A DNA stretch of 64,000 nucleotides from Paraclostridium hominis (GTDB taxonomy: Bacteria; Bacillota; Clostridia; Peptostreptococcales; Peptostreptococcaceae). Positions 35,134 to 43,673 of the stretch are shown here, in pieces. The stretch covers positions 868,001 to 932,000 of the forward strand of contig NZ_JACRWD010000001.1 of NCBI RefSeq assembly GCF_014306135.1, written 5' to 3'. The first letter of the stretch is position 1; each line of letters starts with the position of its first letter. A program made the translations under genes and the position numbers. The notes under the pieces were generated by a model. That model made no database searches, was not told the DNA's origin, and was given only the letters and a program-made list of their open reading frames with translations.

Positions 35134-36138
35134 ATGAGAGTAGCTGGATTTGGAGAAATAATGCTTAGACTAGCAACTAATAAAGGTTTTATTGTATCTA
35201 ATACAAACAACTATAATGCAAATTATGGTGGAGGAGAAGCAAATGTTTTAATATCTTTATCAAAGTTTGGGATAGATACAAAAATGATAACCAAAGTTTC
35301 TAATAATGACATTGGAGAAGGAATCATAAGTTACTTAAATAGCCATAGAGTAAATACTAACCAAGTTCAAAAAAGTGAAGAAAGAACGGGAATATACTTT
35401 TTAGAATCAGGAAGTGGAAATAGAGCATCAAAAGTAATTTATGATAGAGCAAACTCAGCATTTAGTAATATGAAAGTTACTGATTTAGATATAGAAAAAG
35501 CTTTAGAAGATGTAGATTTGTTTCATTTTTCAGGAATAACTTTAGCTTTATCTAAAGAACTAAGGGAATTAACTATGAATATACTAAAGCATTGTAAAAA
35601 GAACAATATATTAGTAAGTTATGACTCCAATTATAGAGCAAAGCTTTGGACTATAGAAGAAGCAAGACAAGCTACATTAGATATATTGCCTTTCGTAAAT
35701 ATACTATCAGCAGGAATATTAGATGCTGAAAATATATTAAAAATGAATTGTGAACATGAAGATAAGTATGAAAAGTTAAGTCATTATTATAATGAAATAA
35801 ATGAAACTTATCCAAATATAAATCATATGTTTTCATCAATAAGAACTATACAGTCAGTATCAGTAAATACTTTACAATGTAATTACTATACTGAAGGTAA
35901 GCTTTATACATCTAAAGAATATATTATAGACGATATAGTAGATAGAGTAGGTGGAGGGGATGCCTTAACTGCTGGAGTAATATATTCTATATTAAATAAT
36001 AAAGAAGCTGAGTACCTAGTAGAGTTTGCAACAGCAGCATCAGTTTTAAAACATAGTATATATGGAGATGCAAACTTAGTTAATATAGATGATGTAGAAA
36101 ACTTAATGAAAAATGGAGCTGGAAAAATAGCTAGATAA
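35134..36138 (+). CDS. kdgK: 2-keto-3-deoxygluconate kinase, second copy (PfkB family)
   Basis: A 334-residue PfkB-type kinase. Motifs: GFGEIMLRLATNKG, ANYGGGEANVLISLSKFG, YDSNYRAKLW and the catalytic DRVGGGDALTAGVIYS. It would make KDPG from the KDG produced by the dehydratase. It is paralogous to the kinase at 23511. It starts at ATG, four bases after the aldolase stop, with the AGAGGATAATAAA site overlapping the end of the aldolase gene. Confidence 0.9.
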   Translation: MRVAGFGEIMLRLATNKGFIVSNTNNYNANYGGGEANVLISLSKFGIDTKMITKVSNNDIGEGIISYLNSHRVNTNQVQKSEERTGIYFLESGSGNRASKVIYDRANSAFSNMKVTDLDIEKALEDVDLFHFSGITLALSKELRELTMNILKHCKKNNILVSYDSNYRAKLWTIEEARQATLDILPFVNILSAGILDAENILKMNCEHEDKYEKLSHYYNEINETYPNINHMFSSIRTIQSVSVNTLQCNYYTEGKLYTSKEYIIDDIVDRVGGGDALTAGVIYSILNNKEAEYLVEFATAASVLKHSIYGDANLVNIDDVENLMKNGAGKIAR

Positions 36139-36221
36139 TTATTAAAAGATTGAATGAATCTGATTCTAATCAATTTAAAACTGAAAAATATGAAATATAA
36201 GGGTATTGATAAATGTTAAAT

Positions 36222-36262
36222 AAAAAAGAGATATTGGATAATTAGTCTAATATCTCTTTTTT
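36222..36262 (+). terminator. Terminator of the dehydratase/GntP operon (repeat copy B)
   Basis: The same hairpin block as 30033-30071, here with a longer T-run. It ends the second Entner-Doudoroff operon. The 269-base gap 36139-36407 otherwise holds AT-rich sequence with no gene. Confidence 0.9.
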
Positions 36263-36407
36263 TATATTTAATCTAATTTTTTTAGTAGATAACAAAAAAG
36301 TTATAAGAGTTATTTTTATAGGAGGATTTTTTTGATATATAAATGAAAGTTAAATAGTATAGCAATCATAATTTTATAAGTATAAAAATAAGGAGGGAAG
36401 AAATATA

Positions 36408-37034
36408 ATGGAAATAAAATCAAATTACGAGATTCAAGCAGAAAAAAGTAAGTTAGAATTTATAAAGTGGGATCATATAAAAATTGCAAAAAAGTTTGAC
36501 TTAGAATATGATGAGAATTATTTATATATTTATTTTTTAAAGCAAAAATATAGACTAAATAAAACTACGGGAAATATTGAAAAAACCTATGATGAAGTAA
36601 ACTACATTGGAGCAAAACATAATGAAGTTATGACTATTTTAGATTTACTTAGTTATTCAAAAGATAATTTACAATTATCAGGTAATTGGACGAATGTTAC
36701 TAGCTTAAAGGGAACAGTTCAAACGGGTAGTATTACCAATCACAATGATTTATTTTTGCCATATGCTAATAAATTTTCAGGTAGAATAAATGATTTAAAA
36801 AAAGCCTGTGAAAAGTTAGGTGCAAAAGAAGTTAAAAAGGGTGATATGGGTTATATAATTGATCTCTTTGAAAATTTACCATTAATGGTTATTTTTTATG
36901 AAAAAGATTGTGATTTCCCAGCGGAATTTAAAATTTTATGGGATGAAAATATCTTAGATTATATGCATTATGAAACTACATTTTATGCAGTTTTGCATCT
37001 ATTTGACAGAATTGAAGAATTAATAGTAAATTAA
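36408..37034 (+). CDS. DUF3786 family protein
   Basis: A 208-residue soluble protein. The C-terminal part (LPLMVIFYEKDCDFPAEFKI, LWDENILDYMHYETTFYAVLHLFDRI) matches DUF3786, a family common in anaerobes and often near corrinoid or metal-cofactor genes elsewhere; here no such neighbours exist. No signal peptide or membrane segment. AGGAGGGAAG precedes the ATG. It is a single-gene unit, convergent with dsdA. Function unknown. Confidence 0.8.
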   Translation: MEIKSNYEIQAEKSKLEFIKWDHIKIAKKFDLEYDENYLYIYFLKQKYRLNKTTGNIEKTYDEVNYIGAKHNEVMTILDLLSYSKDNLQLSGNWTNVTSLKGTVQTGSITNHNDLFLPYANKFSGRINDLKKACEKLGAKEVKKGDMGYIIDLFENLPLMVIFYEKDCDFPAEFKILWDENILDYMHYETTFYAVLHLFDRIEELIVN

Positions 37035-37110
37035 ATAAAACATTACTATTAAATAGGTGAAAAATTAATGTTTAATTCTATAATAGGTATACCTAATAAA
37101 AAGCCACCTA

Positions 37111-37146
37111 AAAAAGGTATTATCAAAATTTCGATAATACCTTTTA
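37111..37146. terminator. Terminator of dsdA (minus strand), possibly bidirectional
   Basis: AAAAGGTATTATC pairs with GATAATACCTTTT. On the minus strand it is followed by a six-base T-run, directly after the dsdA stop. The plus-strand side also ends in TTTTAT. Confidence 0.85.
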
Positions 37147-37150
37147 TCTA

Positions 37151-38518
37151 TTACTTAAGTAATGAAACACCTTTGTTATAGTATTCATCCATCATATCTT
37201 TAGGAACCATGCTTCCTCCAGTTGCCCAAGCTATATGAGTTATGTTTTCTAGCTTATCTTCAAGATTATTATCTTTTAAATATTTCTTACCTTCTTTTGA
37301 AGTAAGTACATTTACCATACCTGGAACACCAGCAAGAGCAGATGGTTCTAAGAATATGTTTTCGCTATCAGCCATCTTAGTTAATAATCTGTACATATTT
37401 TCATCAGTAACAGAGTAGCATCCACTCATTAATTTTTCTAATGTCTTACCAACAAATCCAGAAGCTCTACCAACTGCTAATCCATCAGCAGCAGTTATAT
37501 TATCTATTCCAAAGTCTTGAACAGATACATTATCATGCTCACCAGTCATACATCCTATCATCATACATGGAGAATGTGTTGGCTCAGCAAAGAAGAAGTG
37601 TACATTATCCTTGTATAAAAGTTTAAGTCCGAAAGCAACTCCACCAGGACCTCCACCAACACCACATGGTAAGTATACAAATAATGGATGATCAGAATCT
37701 ACTTTTACGTTCATATCTTTTAATTGCTTATCTAATCTTTTAGCAGCAACAGAATATCCTAAGAATAAGTTTTTAGAGTTTTCATCATCTACGAAGTAGC
37801 TATTAGGATCTGCATCAGCTTGGTTTCTACCTTCTTCAACAGCTTTACTGTAGTCAGATTCATATTCTATAACTTCAACACCTCTGCTTCTTAATAAGTC
37901 CTTTTTCCATTGTCTAGCATCTGCAGACATATGAACTGTAACTTTAAAACCTAGTTTAGCACTCATTATACCTATACTTAGACCTAAGTTTCCTGTAGAA
38001 CCAACTACTACAGAATATTGAGAGAAGAAATCTCTAACTTCATCGCTATCTAATTTAACATAGTTATCTTCTAATGATATTATGTTGTTTGCTAAAGCTA
38101 AATCTTCCGCATGCTTTAATACTTCGTATATTCCACCTCTAGCTTTTATAGATCCAGATACTTTAAGGTGACTGTCACACTTTAATAATAAGTTTCCAGC
38201 AAGTTCTTCACCACATATTTCTTCTAACTTAGCTTTCATGTTATCTATTTTAGCTATTGGAGACTCTATTATTCCGTTTTCTGATTGAGTTTCAGGGAAT
38301 ACTTGAGCTATATATGGAGCAAATCTATTTAATCTTTCCTGTGCATCTAGTACATCAGATTCAGAAAGAGAAACATTTTCCATACCCTTATCAAAAGAAG
38401 TATGAAGTGGATTTATCCATATAGATTCTTTTAAATCTATTATTTCTTGTAATAAAGGATATTCTTCGATCCAAGTTGATATTTCTTTGTTTAAAACTTT
38501 TTCATTAGACATAATCAT
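37151..38518 (-). CDS. dsdA: D-serine ammonia-lyase
   Basis: A PLP enzyme of about 455 residues that deaminates D-serine to pyruvate and ammonia. The PLP Lys is in KVSGSIKARGGIYEVL; the Gly-rich phosphate loop is VVGSTGNLGLSIG; other markers are HMSADARQWKKDLLRSRGVEV, YLPCGVGGGPGGVAFGLK and DGLAVGRASGFVG. These are diagnostic of DsdA rather than threonine dehydratase. Three in-frame ATGs lie close together; 38518 is best placed relative to AAGGA, 38512 and 38524 are alternatives. It is divergent from an XRE-cupin regulator, its probable controller. Confidence 0.95.
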   Translation of the reverse strand: MIMSNEKVLNKEISTWIEEYPLLQEIIDLKESIWINPLHTSFDKGMENVSLSESDVLDAQERLNRFAPYIAQVFPETQSENGIIESPIAKIDNMKAKLEEICGEELAGNLLLKCDSHLKVSGSIKARGGIYEVLKHAEDLALANNIISLEDNYVKLDSDEVRDFFSQYSVVVGSTGNLGLSIGIMSAKLGFKVTVHMSADARQWKKDLLRSRGVEVIEYESDYSKAVEEGRNQADADPNSYFVDDENSKNLFLGYSVAAKRLDKQLKDMNVKVDSDHPLFVYLPCGVGGGPGGVAFGLKLLYKDNVHFFFAEPTHSPCMMIGCMTGEHDNVSVQDFGIDNITAADGLAVGRASGFVGKTLEKLMSGCYSVTDENMYRLLTKMADSENIFLEPSALAGVPGMVNVLTSKEGKKYLKDNNLEDKLENITHIAWATGGSMVPKDMMDEYYNKGVSLLK

Positions 38519-38524
38519 AACCAT

Positions 38525-38812
38525 CCTTATATTCTTATTTTCAACTCTTAAATATAAATATTTATATACATTTAATTTAAAAGTTGAAGTTTATATTAAC
38601 TTTATTTGTTAATTTTATTAATAAATACTTAATTAAATTTAAAATAATTAAATAACACTTAATTGATACTAACATTTTTTTATTATTTATGTCAATAGAA
38701 TTTAATTATTTTTATAAAAATTAAATATAATTTAATTAAATTGCTAAGAATAAGTTATATTGATATAATTATGTAATAATAATTTTAAATAAATGAATGA
38801 GGTAATTAATGT
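38525..38812. promoter_or_regulatory. Divergent AT-rich promoter region between dsdA and its regulator
   Basis: A stretch of 288 bases almost without G or C, with repeated TTAAT/ATTAA patterns (for example AATTTAATTAAATTGC). It must hold both promoters; no clear operator palindrome or riboswitch can be picked out by eye. Confidence 0.5.
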
Positions 38813-39367
38813 ATGAATGAAGTAGATATATCAAGAAACATTACTGAGTATAGAAAGAAAAAAGAGTTAACTATAAAGGAATTAGCTAACTTAACAGGTG
38901 TAACACCTTCTTTACTTAGTCAAATAGAAAAGGGAACATCAAACCCATCTATAAACACACTAAAACAAATTTCAAGTGCTTTAGATATACCACTATTTAA
39001 ATTTTTCATAAATGATAATACAACTGAAGATTTAGTAGTTAGGAAAGATAGTCGTAAAAAAATAATGTTTGCTGAGGACGATAGTTTTGCATATGAATTA
39101 TTGACTCCAAATTCTCAAGGAGCTATAGAGTTTATGCTTATGAAGATACCAAAAGGAGAGTCATCTTCAAAGGAACTTTTTAGTCATAAGGGAGAAGAAG
39201 TAGCTTATGTTATGAAAGGTTGTGTGAGTTTACATTTAATGAACACAGTTATTGAATTAAACTGTGGAGATAGTGTAAAAATACCGCCACATTCAAATCA
39301 TAAGTGGGAGAATAATACCAATGAAGATTGTGAAGTTATATTTGCAGTAACGCCTCCGTCATTCTAG
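38813..39367 (+). CDS. XRE-family regulator with C-terminal cupin
   Basis: A 184-residue regulator. Residues 8-62 are an XRE helix-turn-helix (ELTIKELANLTGVTPSLLSQIEKGTSNPSINTL split). Residues 110-180 are a cupin (GEEVAYVMKGCVSLHL, GDSVKIPPHSNHKWEN, with His residues for metal or ligand). Such HTH-cupin proteins often sense small amino-acid-like ligands. It is divergent from dsdA over a 290-base, extremely AT-rich intergenic region, so D-serine response is a reasonable inference. GAGGTAATTAATGT precedes the ATG. Confidence 0.88.
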   Translation: MNEVDISRNITEYRKKKELTIKELANLTGVTPSLLSQIEKGTSNPSINTLKQISSALDIPLFKFFINDNTTEDLVVRKDSRKKIMFAEDDSFAYELLTPNSQGAIEFMLMKIPKGESSSKELFSHKGEEVAYVMKGCVSLHLMNTVIELNCGDSVKIPPHSNHKWENNTNEDCEVIFAVTPPSF

Positions 39368-39374
39368 AAAAATA

Positions 39375-39440
39375 AATGATGATATAGCTAATATGGCAGA
39401 TAGAGTTATAACTATTAAGGATGGTAAAGTTTTATATTAA
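39375..39440 (+). pseudogene. Relic of the 3' end of an ABC transporter ATPase gene
   Basis: Codons reading DDIANMADRVITIKDGKVLY and a stop match the C-terminus of the intact ATPase at 62986-63651 (DEVANMADRIITIKDGKILS); by eye about 55 of 63 bases agree. There is no start codon, Walker motif or ribosome site. It begins within ten bases of the XRE-cupin stop and is followed by its own terminator. Confidence 0.8.
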
Positions 39441-39456
39441 TATAGCTGTGATTTTT

Positions 39457-39500
39457 AAGGTAAGTTTTTTTCGGCTAAGCTGATTTGCTTACCTTTTTTT
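39457..39500 (+). terminator. Terminator behind the ATPase relic
   Basis: AAGGTAAG pairs with CTTACCTT around an inner CGGCTAAGCTG stem, followed by a T-run. It probably once ended the lost ABC operon and now ends the regulator transcript. Confidence 0.8.
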
Positions 39501-39653
39501 TCGTTAAAATTGATTATAGATGAGTTTATTTAACTATGTATTACTTTATTGAATAAAATAAAAAATTTAAATAGCATTTGCAACAATATATATTTTAAAA
39601 TTGTATTTATATATGAAAGGAAAAAAACATAAATATTTATTGGAGGTAAAATT

Positions 39654-40109
39654 ATGAAAAATAAAATAAGTATACTAGTAGCAGCGTTATTAGTTTCAAT
39701 AAGTGGAACCTTAGTATTTGCAGACAATAACTCATCAAATAATAAACAAGACTCTAAAAATCATCCTGTACAAATAACACCAGAACAACTAGATGTTATG
39801 GGGACAATAACAAATATAAAACATGAAGGAGATAACTTAATAATAAGAGTAGAAGCTGTTAAAGATGAGAACATTAAAGATGGAATTGCTACACTAAACT
39901 TAAAACCAGAAGCTAGATATGACATAGCAGACGTTATAATAAATAAAAATACGATAATCAAAAAATCAGACTCAGATAAAGTACTTAAAGCATCAGATAT
40001 AAAACAAAATCAGAGATTAGAAGTTAAATTTGAAAAAATAGAAGGTAGATCTTATCCAGTATATGCTAATGCATATAGTATTATGATTACTGATATGAAA
40101 AATTATTAA
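39654..40109 (+). CDS. Secreted protein of unknown function
   Basis: A 151-residue protein with a classical signal peptide (MKNKISILVAALLVSISGTLVFA, cleavage likely after VFA). The mature part has a polar linker (DNNSSNNKQDSKN) and a domain with GTITNIKHEGDNLIIRVEAVK and INKNTIIKKSDSDKVLKASDIKQNQRLEVKFE. This alternation resembles small beta-barrel (OB-like) secreted proteins, but I cannot assign a family. TTGGAGGTAAAATT precedes the ATG. It is single-gene; the lysine riboswitch follows. Confidence 0.75.
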   Translation: MKNKISILVAALLVSISGTLVFADNNSSNNKQDSKNHPVQITPEQLDVMGTITNIKHEGDNLIIRVEAVKDENIKDGIATLNLKPEARYDIADVIINKNTIIKKSDSDKVLKASDIKQNQRLEVKFEKIEGRSYPVYANAYSIMITDMKNY

Positions 40110-40130
40110 AAATATAAAAAATTCTAAATA

Positions 40131-40159
40131 TTTACAATACTGTGAAATTGTGCTATAAT
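40131..40159 (+). promoter_or_regulatory. Promoter of the lysine riboswitch transcript
   Basis: TTTACA (40131-40136) and TATAAT (40154-40159) are separated by exactly 17 bases, with a TG two bases before the -10. Transcription would start about 35 bases before the aptamer. Confidence 0.75.
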
Positions 40160-40202
40160 AATTTATAATAAATAAAACTTAATATAAATTACCTCATCTA
40201 AA

Positions 40203-40387
40203 AAAAGATTGAGGTAGAGGTCGCATTTGCTAAGAGTAATATTGAAGAGGTCGGAATCCAATGACTCAATATAAAAGGAGTAAGTGCCGAAGTGCTAGTG
40301 TCCAAAGCTAGTGCTGGGACTGTATTTAATAAGTACAGTACTGTCATCAAAATTATCCCGAGTTTTGATGGAGAGCTATCTTAAGTA
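40203..40387 (+). ncRNA. Lysine riboswitch (L box) aptamer
   Basis: Conserved L-box elements occur in order: GAGGTAGAGGTCGC, AAGAGTAA, GAAGAGGTCGG, GTGCCGAAGTG, GCTGGGACTGTATT, ACTGTCATC and GGAGAGCTATCTTA. The P1 stem pairs AAGAT near 40206 with ATCTT near 40378. Known function: binding of L-lysine shuts off the downstream gene. An intrinsic terminator follows 42 bases later, so control is by transcription attenuation. The regulated gene is the YfcC-like transporter at 40562. Confidence 0.95.
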
Positions 40388-40428
40388 AGATATAGGGAAG
40401 ATGTAGGTATGTTGTATTTGGCATATTC

Positions 40429-40459
40429 AGCTCAACATGTACTCATGTTGAGCTTTTTT
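40429..40459 (+). terminator. Attenuator terminator of the lysine riboswitch
   Basis: AGCTCAACATG (40429-40439), loop TACT and its perfect complement (40444-40454) are followed by a T-run. It lies between the aptamer and the transporter gene and is the expected OFF structure. Confidence 0.92.
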
Positions 40460-40561
40460 AATATATGCGTGAAGCAAACTTTTACATCTATATAAACTAA
40501 GATAGAAAAAGGGAAAAAGACAATTAATTGTCTTACTTAAAAAAATGGGGGGAGATTAAAA

Positions 40562-41953
40562 ATGAACATTTTAAGAAAAAGAAAGTTTACTATGCCAAAT
40601 ACACTTACTATAATATTTTTACTAATAGTAGTAATGGCAATTCTTACTTGGATAGTGCCAAGTGGAAGTTTTGAAAGAGAAGACATAGAAGGAAGAATGG
40701 TTGTTGTAGCTGGAACTTATGAAAAAGTAAAATCAAATCCACAAGGGGTTACAGATGTATTTACAGCACCTATAAATGGATTTATAGATGCAGCTGAAGT
40801 AGTTGGATTTGTTTTAATAGTTGGAGGAGCTTTTGGAATAGTTAATAAAACAGGAGCTATAGAAGCCGTTATAGCTCATACTGTAAACAAAATGAAAAAA
40901 TTCCAATTCCTAATAATACCTATATCAATGATACTATTTGGATTAGGCGGGACAACGTTTGGAATGAGTGAAGAAACACTGCCTTTTTATATGATATTTA
41001 TTCCACTTATGACTAGCATGGGATATGATTCACTAACAGCAGTGGCAACAGTTTTTATAGGAGCAACAGCTGGATTTGGAGCAGCTACTACTAATCCTTT
41101 CTCTGTAGGAATAGCTCAAGCACTTTCAAATATAGCACCAGGTTCTGGAATAGAGTATAGAGTTATTATGTTTGTAATATTCATGTCTATAAGTATAGCA
41201 TTTGTTATGATGTATGCTAATAAAGTTAAAAAGGATCCGACAAAGTCTTTAGTTCAGAATATATCATTAAATCAAGAAGCAATAGATAGTAGTGATATAA
41301 ATATAAAGGAGTTTACAAAAAGAGAAGCTATGGTAATAGCAATTTTTACAATAGGTATGGGAATTATGGTGTATGGAGTTTTACAATTAGGTTGGTACAT
41401 CACTGAGATTGCAATGGTATTTACAGCTATAGGTGTAATATCAGGATTAGCAGCAGGACTTAAACAAGATGAAATAGTTAGTTCGTTTACAAGTGGAGCA
41501 AAAGATTTAATGTCAGCAGGATTATGTATAGCATTTGCACGTGGAATAGTTATAATTGCAGAAAATGGATATATAATAGATACAATCTTAAATTCTGCAG
41601 CAAATGTATTAAATGGATTACCAAAAGCTATATTTATAAATTTAACTTTCTTAATAGAAGGTTTAATAGCATTTTTAATACCATCAGCATCAGGACTTGC
41701 ATCACTTACAATACCTGTTCTTGCACCACTTGGAGATTTAGTAGATGTATCTAGACAAATGATAGTTACAGCTTATCAATTTGGCATAGGTATAACTAAT
41801 TTAATAACACCTACATCTGGAGTTTTAATGGGAGCACTAGCACTAGCTAATATTCCTTGGTCAAAGTGGATTAGATTTATAATGCCTTTAATTTTAGTTC
41901 TAGTAATTACTACAATGGTATTTTTAACAACAGGATTATATATAGGGTTTTAA
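40562..41953 (+). CDS. YfcC-family (DcuC/ArcD-like) transporter under lysine control
   Basis: A 463-residue polytopic membrane protein with about 12 hydrophobic segments. YfcC/DcuC superfamily markers: FTMPNTLTIIFLLIVVMAILTWIVPSG near the start, LIVGGAFGIVNKTGAIEAVI, GLGGTTFGMSEETLPFY, GFGAATTNPFSVGIAQ and NLITPTSGVLMGALALANIPWSKW near the end. YfcC relatives move basic amino acids or dicarboxylates. The lysine riboswitch upstream strongly suggests lysine or a related diamino acid as substrate, probably import. A GGGGGGAG site precedes the ATG. Confidence 0.88.
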   Translation: MNILRKRKFTMPNTLTIIFLLIVVMAILTWIVPSGSFEREDIEGRMVVVAGTYEKVKSNPQGVTDVFTAPINGFIDAAEVVGFVLIVGGAFGIVNKTGAIEAVIAHTVNKMKKFQFLIIPISMILFGLGGTTFGMSEETLPFYMIFIPLMTSMGYDSLTAVATVFIGATAGFGAATTNPFSVGIAQALSNIAPGSGIEYRVIMFVIFMSISIAFVMMYANKVKKDPTKSLVQNISLNQEAIDSSDINIKEFTKREAMVIAIFTIGMGIMVYGVLQLGWYITEIAMVFTAIGVISGLAAGLKQDEIVSSFTSGAKDLMSAGLCIAFARGIVIIAENGYIIDTILNSAANVLNGLPKAIFINLTFLIEGLIAFLIPSASGLASLTIPVLAPLGDLVDVSRQMIVTAYQFGIGITNLITPTSGVLMGALALANIPWSKWIRFIMPLILVLVITTMVFLTTGLYIGF

Positions 41954-42110
41954 TATAGCATTTTTAGCAGAATAAACTTTTAGGAGGTCAATAACAAAGG
42001 GTTGCAATAAATCATGAACTTACAAACAAATTTTTTGCTATAAACATAAAATAAATAATATGTAGTAAATATGGGTTTAGTGAGATTCATTTCCACCATT
42101 TAAAACCATG

Positions 42111-42145
42111 AAAATAGTATTGGCTATATAGTCAATACTATTTTT
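42111..42145 (+). terminator. Terminator in the gap after the YfcC gene
   Basis: AAAATAGTATTG pairs with CAATACTATTTTT. It is preceded by ACCATGAAAA, a diverged form of the lead-in box of other terminators here. The 335-base gap 41954-42288 otherwise shows an orphan AGGAGG (about 41983) with no ORF behind it and a TATAAT (42259-42264) before the next operon. Confidence 0.85.
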
Positions 42146-42288
42146 GATTTAATATATCTTAATTATGGAAAAGATATGCCAAAATTCCCAATTAATTATA
42201 TAACTAAAATTTTCGGAATACACTGCAAATTTTTACAATATACGACAATAACTATTGATATAATATCTGAGGGAAAGAGGGTGATAAA

Positions 42289-42978
42289 GTGATAGATCAA
42301 AATGTTGTAACTCGGGTAGAAAAGAAATATGAAATAAATGCATTTACTGCAATGAACTTAAAAAGCATTTTATGTAAAACATTAATTCAAGATTCGCATA
42401 ATACCAATGATGGGTATATGGTTAGATCGTTATATTTTGATACATTTTACAATAATGACTATTTTGACAAAGAAAATGGATTAGAATATAGAAGAAAAAT
42501 AAGACTTAGGACATATGATCCAAGGGCGCAATTTCTAAAATTAGAACTTAAACAAAAAGAAGGTGAATATCAGCATAAACATTCATTAACTATACCAAAA
42601 AACATGGCTCAAAGACTTTTAGATGGACACTATGAAGTATTAAAAGAACTAAACAATAGTTTTGCAGATAAATTGTACACTATAATGCAGACTAATTTAT
42701 ATAGGCCAAAATGTATAGTAGAGTATAAAAGATTAGCTTATATAGTTAAAGAAAACAATACAAGGATAACTATAGATAGTGATTTGAAATCTAGTGAGTC
42801 AAATATGGATATATTTAATCCTTCACTATCTCTAAATAAGGTAACTAGTAAAACAATACTGGAAGTAAAATACAACAATTTTTTATTAAGTTATGTAAAA
42901 GACATAATAGATAATACTAATAAATCTCAAACATCAGCTAGTAAATATTGTATGTCGAGATATATTAGCTACTTATAA
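42289..42978 (+). CDS. VTC/polyphosphate-polymerase-domain protein
   Basis: A 229-residue soluble protein with the VTC-type triphosphate-tunnel fold. Visible signatures are RVEKKYEINAF near the N-terminus, YRRKIRLRTYD, FLKLELKQKEG and CIVEYKRLAY, the alternating basic and acidic residues that line the tunnel. In bacteria this domain is often linked to CotH and DUF4956 genes, where its true substrate is unproven. The start is GTG after AGAGGGTGATAAA. It is first of a five-gene exopolysaccharide operon, 17 bases before the DUF4956 gene. Confidence 0.88.
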   Translation: MIDQNVVTRVEKKYEINAFTAMNLKSILCKTLIQDSHNTNDGYMVRSLYFDTFYNNDYFDKENGLEYRRKIRLRTYDPRAQFLKLELKQKEGEYQHKHSLTIPKNMAQRLLDGHYEVLKELNNSFADKLYTIMQTNLYRPKCIVEYKRLAYIVKENNTRITIDSDLKSSESNMDIFNPSLSLNKVTSKTILEVKYNNFLLSYVKDIIDNTNKSQTSASKYCMSRYISYL

Positions 42979-42995
42979 GGGGGAAAAAACTAGAA

Positions 42996-43673
42996 ATGAA
43001 AGAAATGATTTTAAAATACTTTCAAGAAAGTAATTCATCAATGAGTATTGAACAGGTATTACTTAATTTTTTAGTATCAATAATATTGTCTATAGTAATA
43101 TATTTGGCATATAGATATTCTCATTCAAAGGCAGTATATAGTCAAAGATTTAATGTATCGCTTTCCATGTTAACTATAGTAACTACTATGGTTATGAATG
43201 TAATTGGAAATAATATAGCTCTATCTCTAGGTATGGTGGGGGCACTGTCTATAGTTCGTTTTAGAACAGCTATAAAAGACCCAAGAGATTCAGTTTATAT
43301 CTTTTGGTGTATAGTAGTAGGTATTTGTTGTGGAGTATCTGAATATACAATAGCAGGTATAGGAAGTGCAATATTATTTATATTCTTACTTATATTTGGG
43401 CATATAAAGTCAAATGATAGGTATTTACTTGTAATACATGCAAAGGCAAAAGTTGAAGAAGAAATAGAAAAAGCTATCTTAGTATTTTATAATGGTGAAG
43501 CTAATATGCGTGTAAAAAATACTACAAGTGAAAGAGTTGAATATATATATGAACTTTCACAACGTATAATAAATTCTTCTAAAGACAAAGGACATATCAA
43601 TAAAAAACTATATGAACTAGATGGAGTAGAAAGCGTTAACTTAGTTTGCCAAAATGAGGATATAAATAGATGA
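42996..43673 (+). CDS. DUF4956 membrane protein
   Basis: A 225-residue protein with four hydrophobic segments (about 22-42, 55-78, 80-100, 107-135) and the DUF4956 core NNIALSLGMVGALSIVRFRTAIKDPRDSVYIFWCIVVGICCG, here split in the middle of the membrane part. A soluble C-terminal domain of about 80 residues follows. It partners with the VTC protein on one side and CotH on the other (four-base overlap). Function is not established. Confidence 0.88.
   Translation: MKEMILKYFQESNSSMSIEQVLLNFLVSIILSIVIYLAYRYSHSKAVYSQRFNVSLSMLTIVTTMVMNVIGNNIALSLGMVGALSIVRFRTAIKDPRDSVYIFWCIVVGICCGVSEYTIAGIGSAILFIFLLIFGHIKSNDRYLLVIHAKAKVEEEIEKAILVFYNGEANMRVKNTTSERVEYIYELSQRIINSSKDKGHINKKLYELDGVESVNLVCQNEDINR

Noticed and set aside
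30100..36180. Similarity between GATTCAGATTC near 30110 and CTGATTCTAATC near 36160 as a repeat linking both terminators
   Set aside because: Only a few bases match and the order relative to the terminators differs; likely chance in AT-rich DNA.
36310..36345. Second orphan AGGAGG site, before the DUF3786 gene
   Set aside because: The only ATG near it leads to a stop after four codons; no relic similarity recognised.
41975..42050. Orphan AGGAGG site after the YfcC gene
   Set aside because: No start codon with an open frame of useful length follows, and the sequence resembles no known gene end.
42060..42150. Possible riboswitch before the exopolysaccharide operon
   Set aside because: Only a simple terminator hairpin with an upstream box is present; no GEMM (c-di-GMP) or other aptamer core motifs could be matched.
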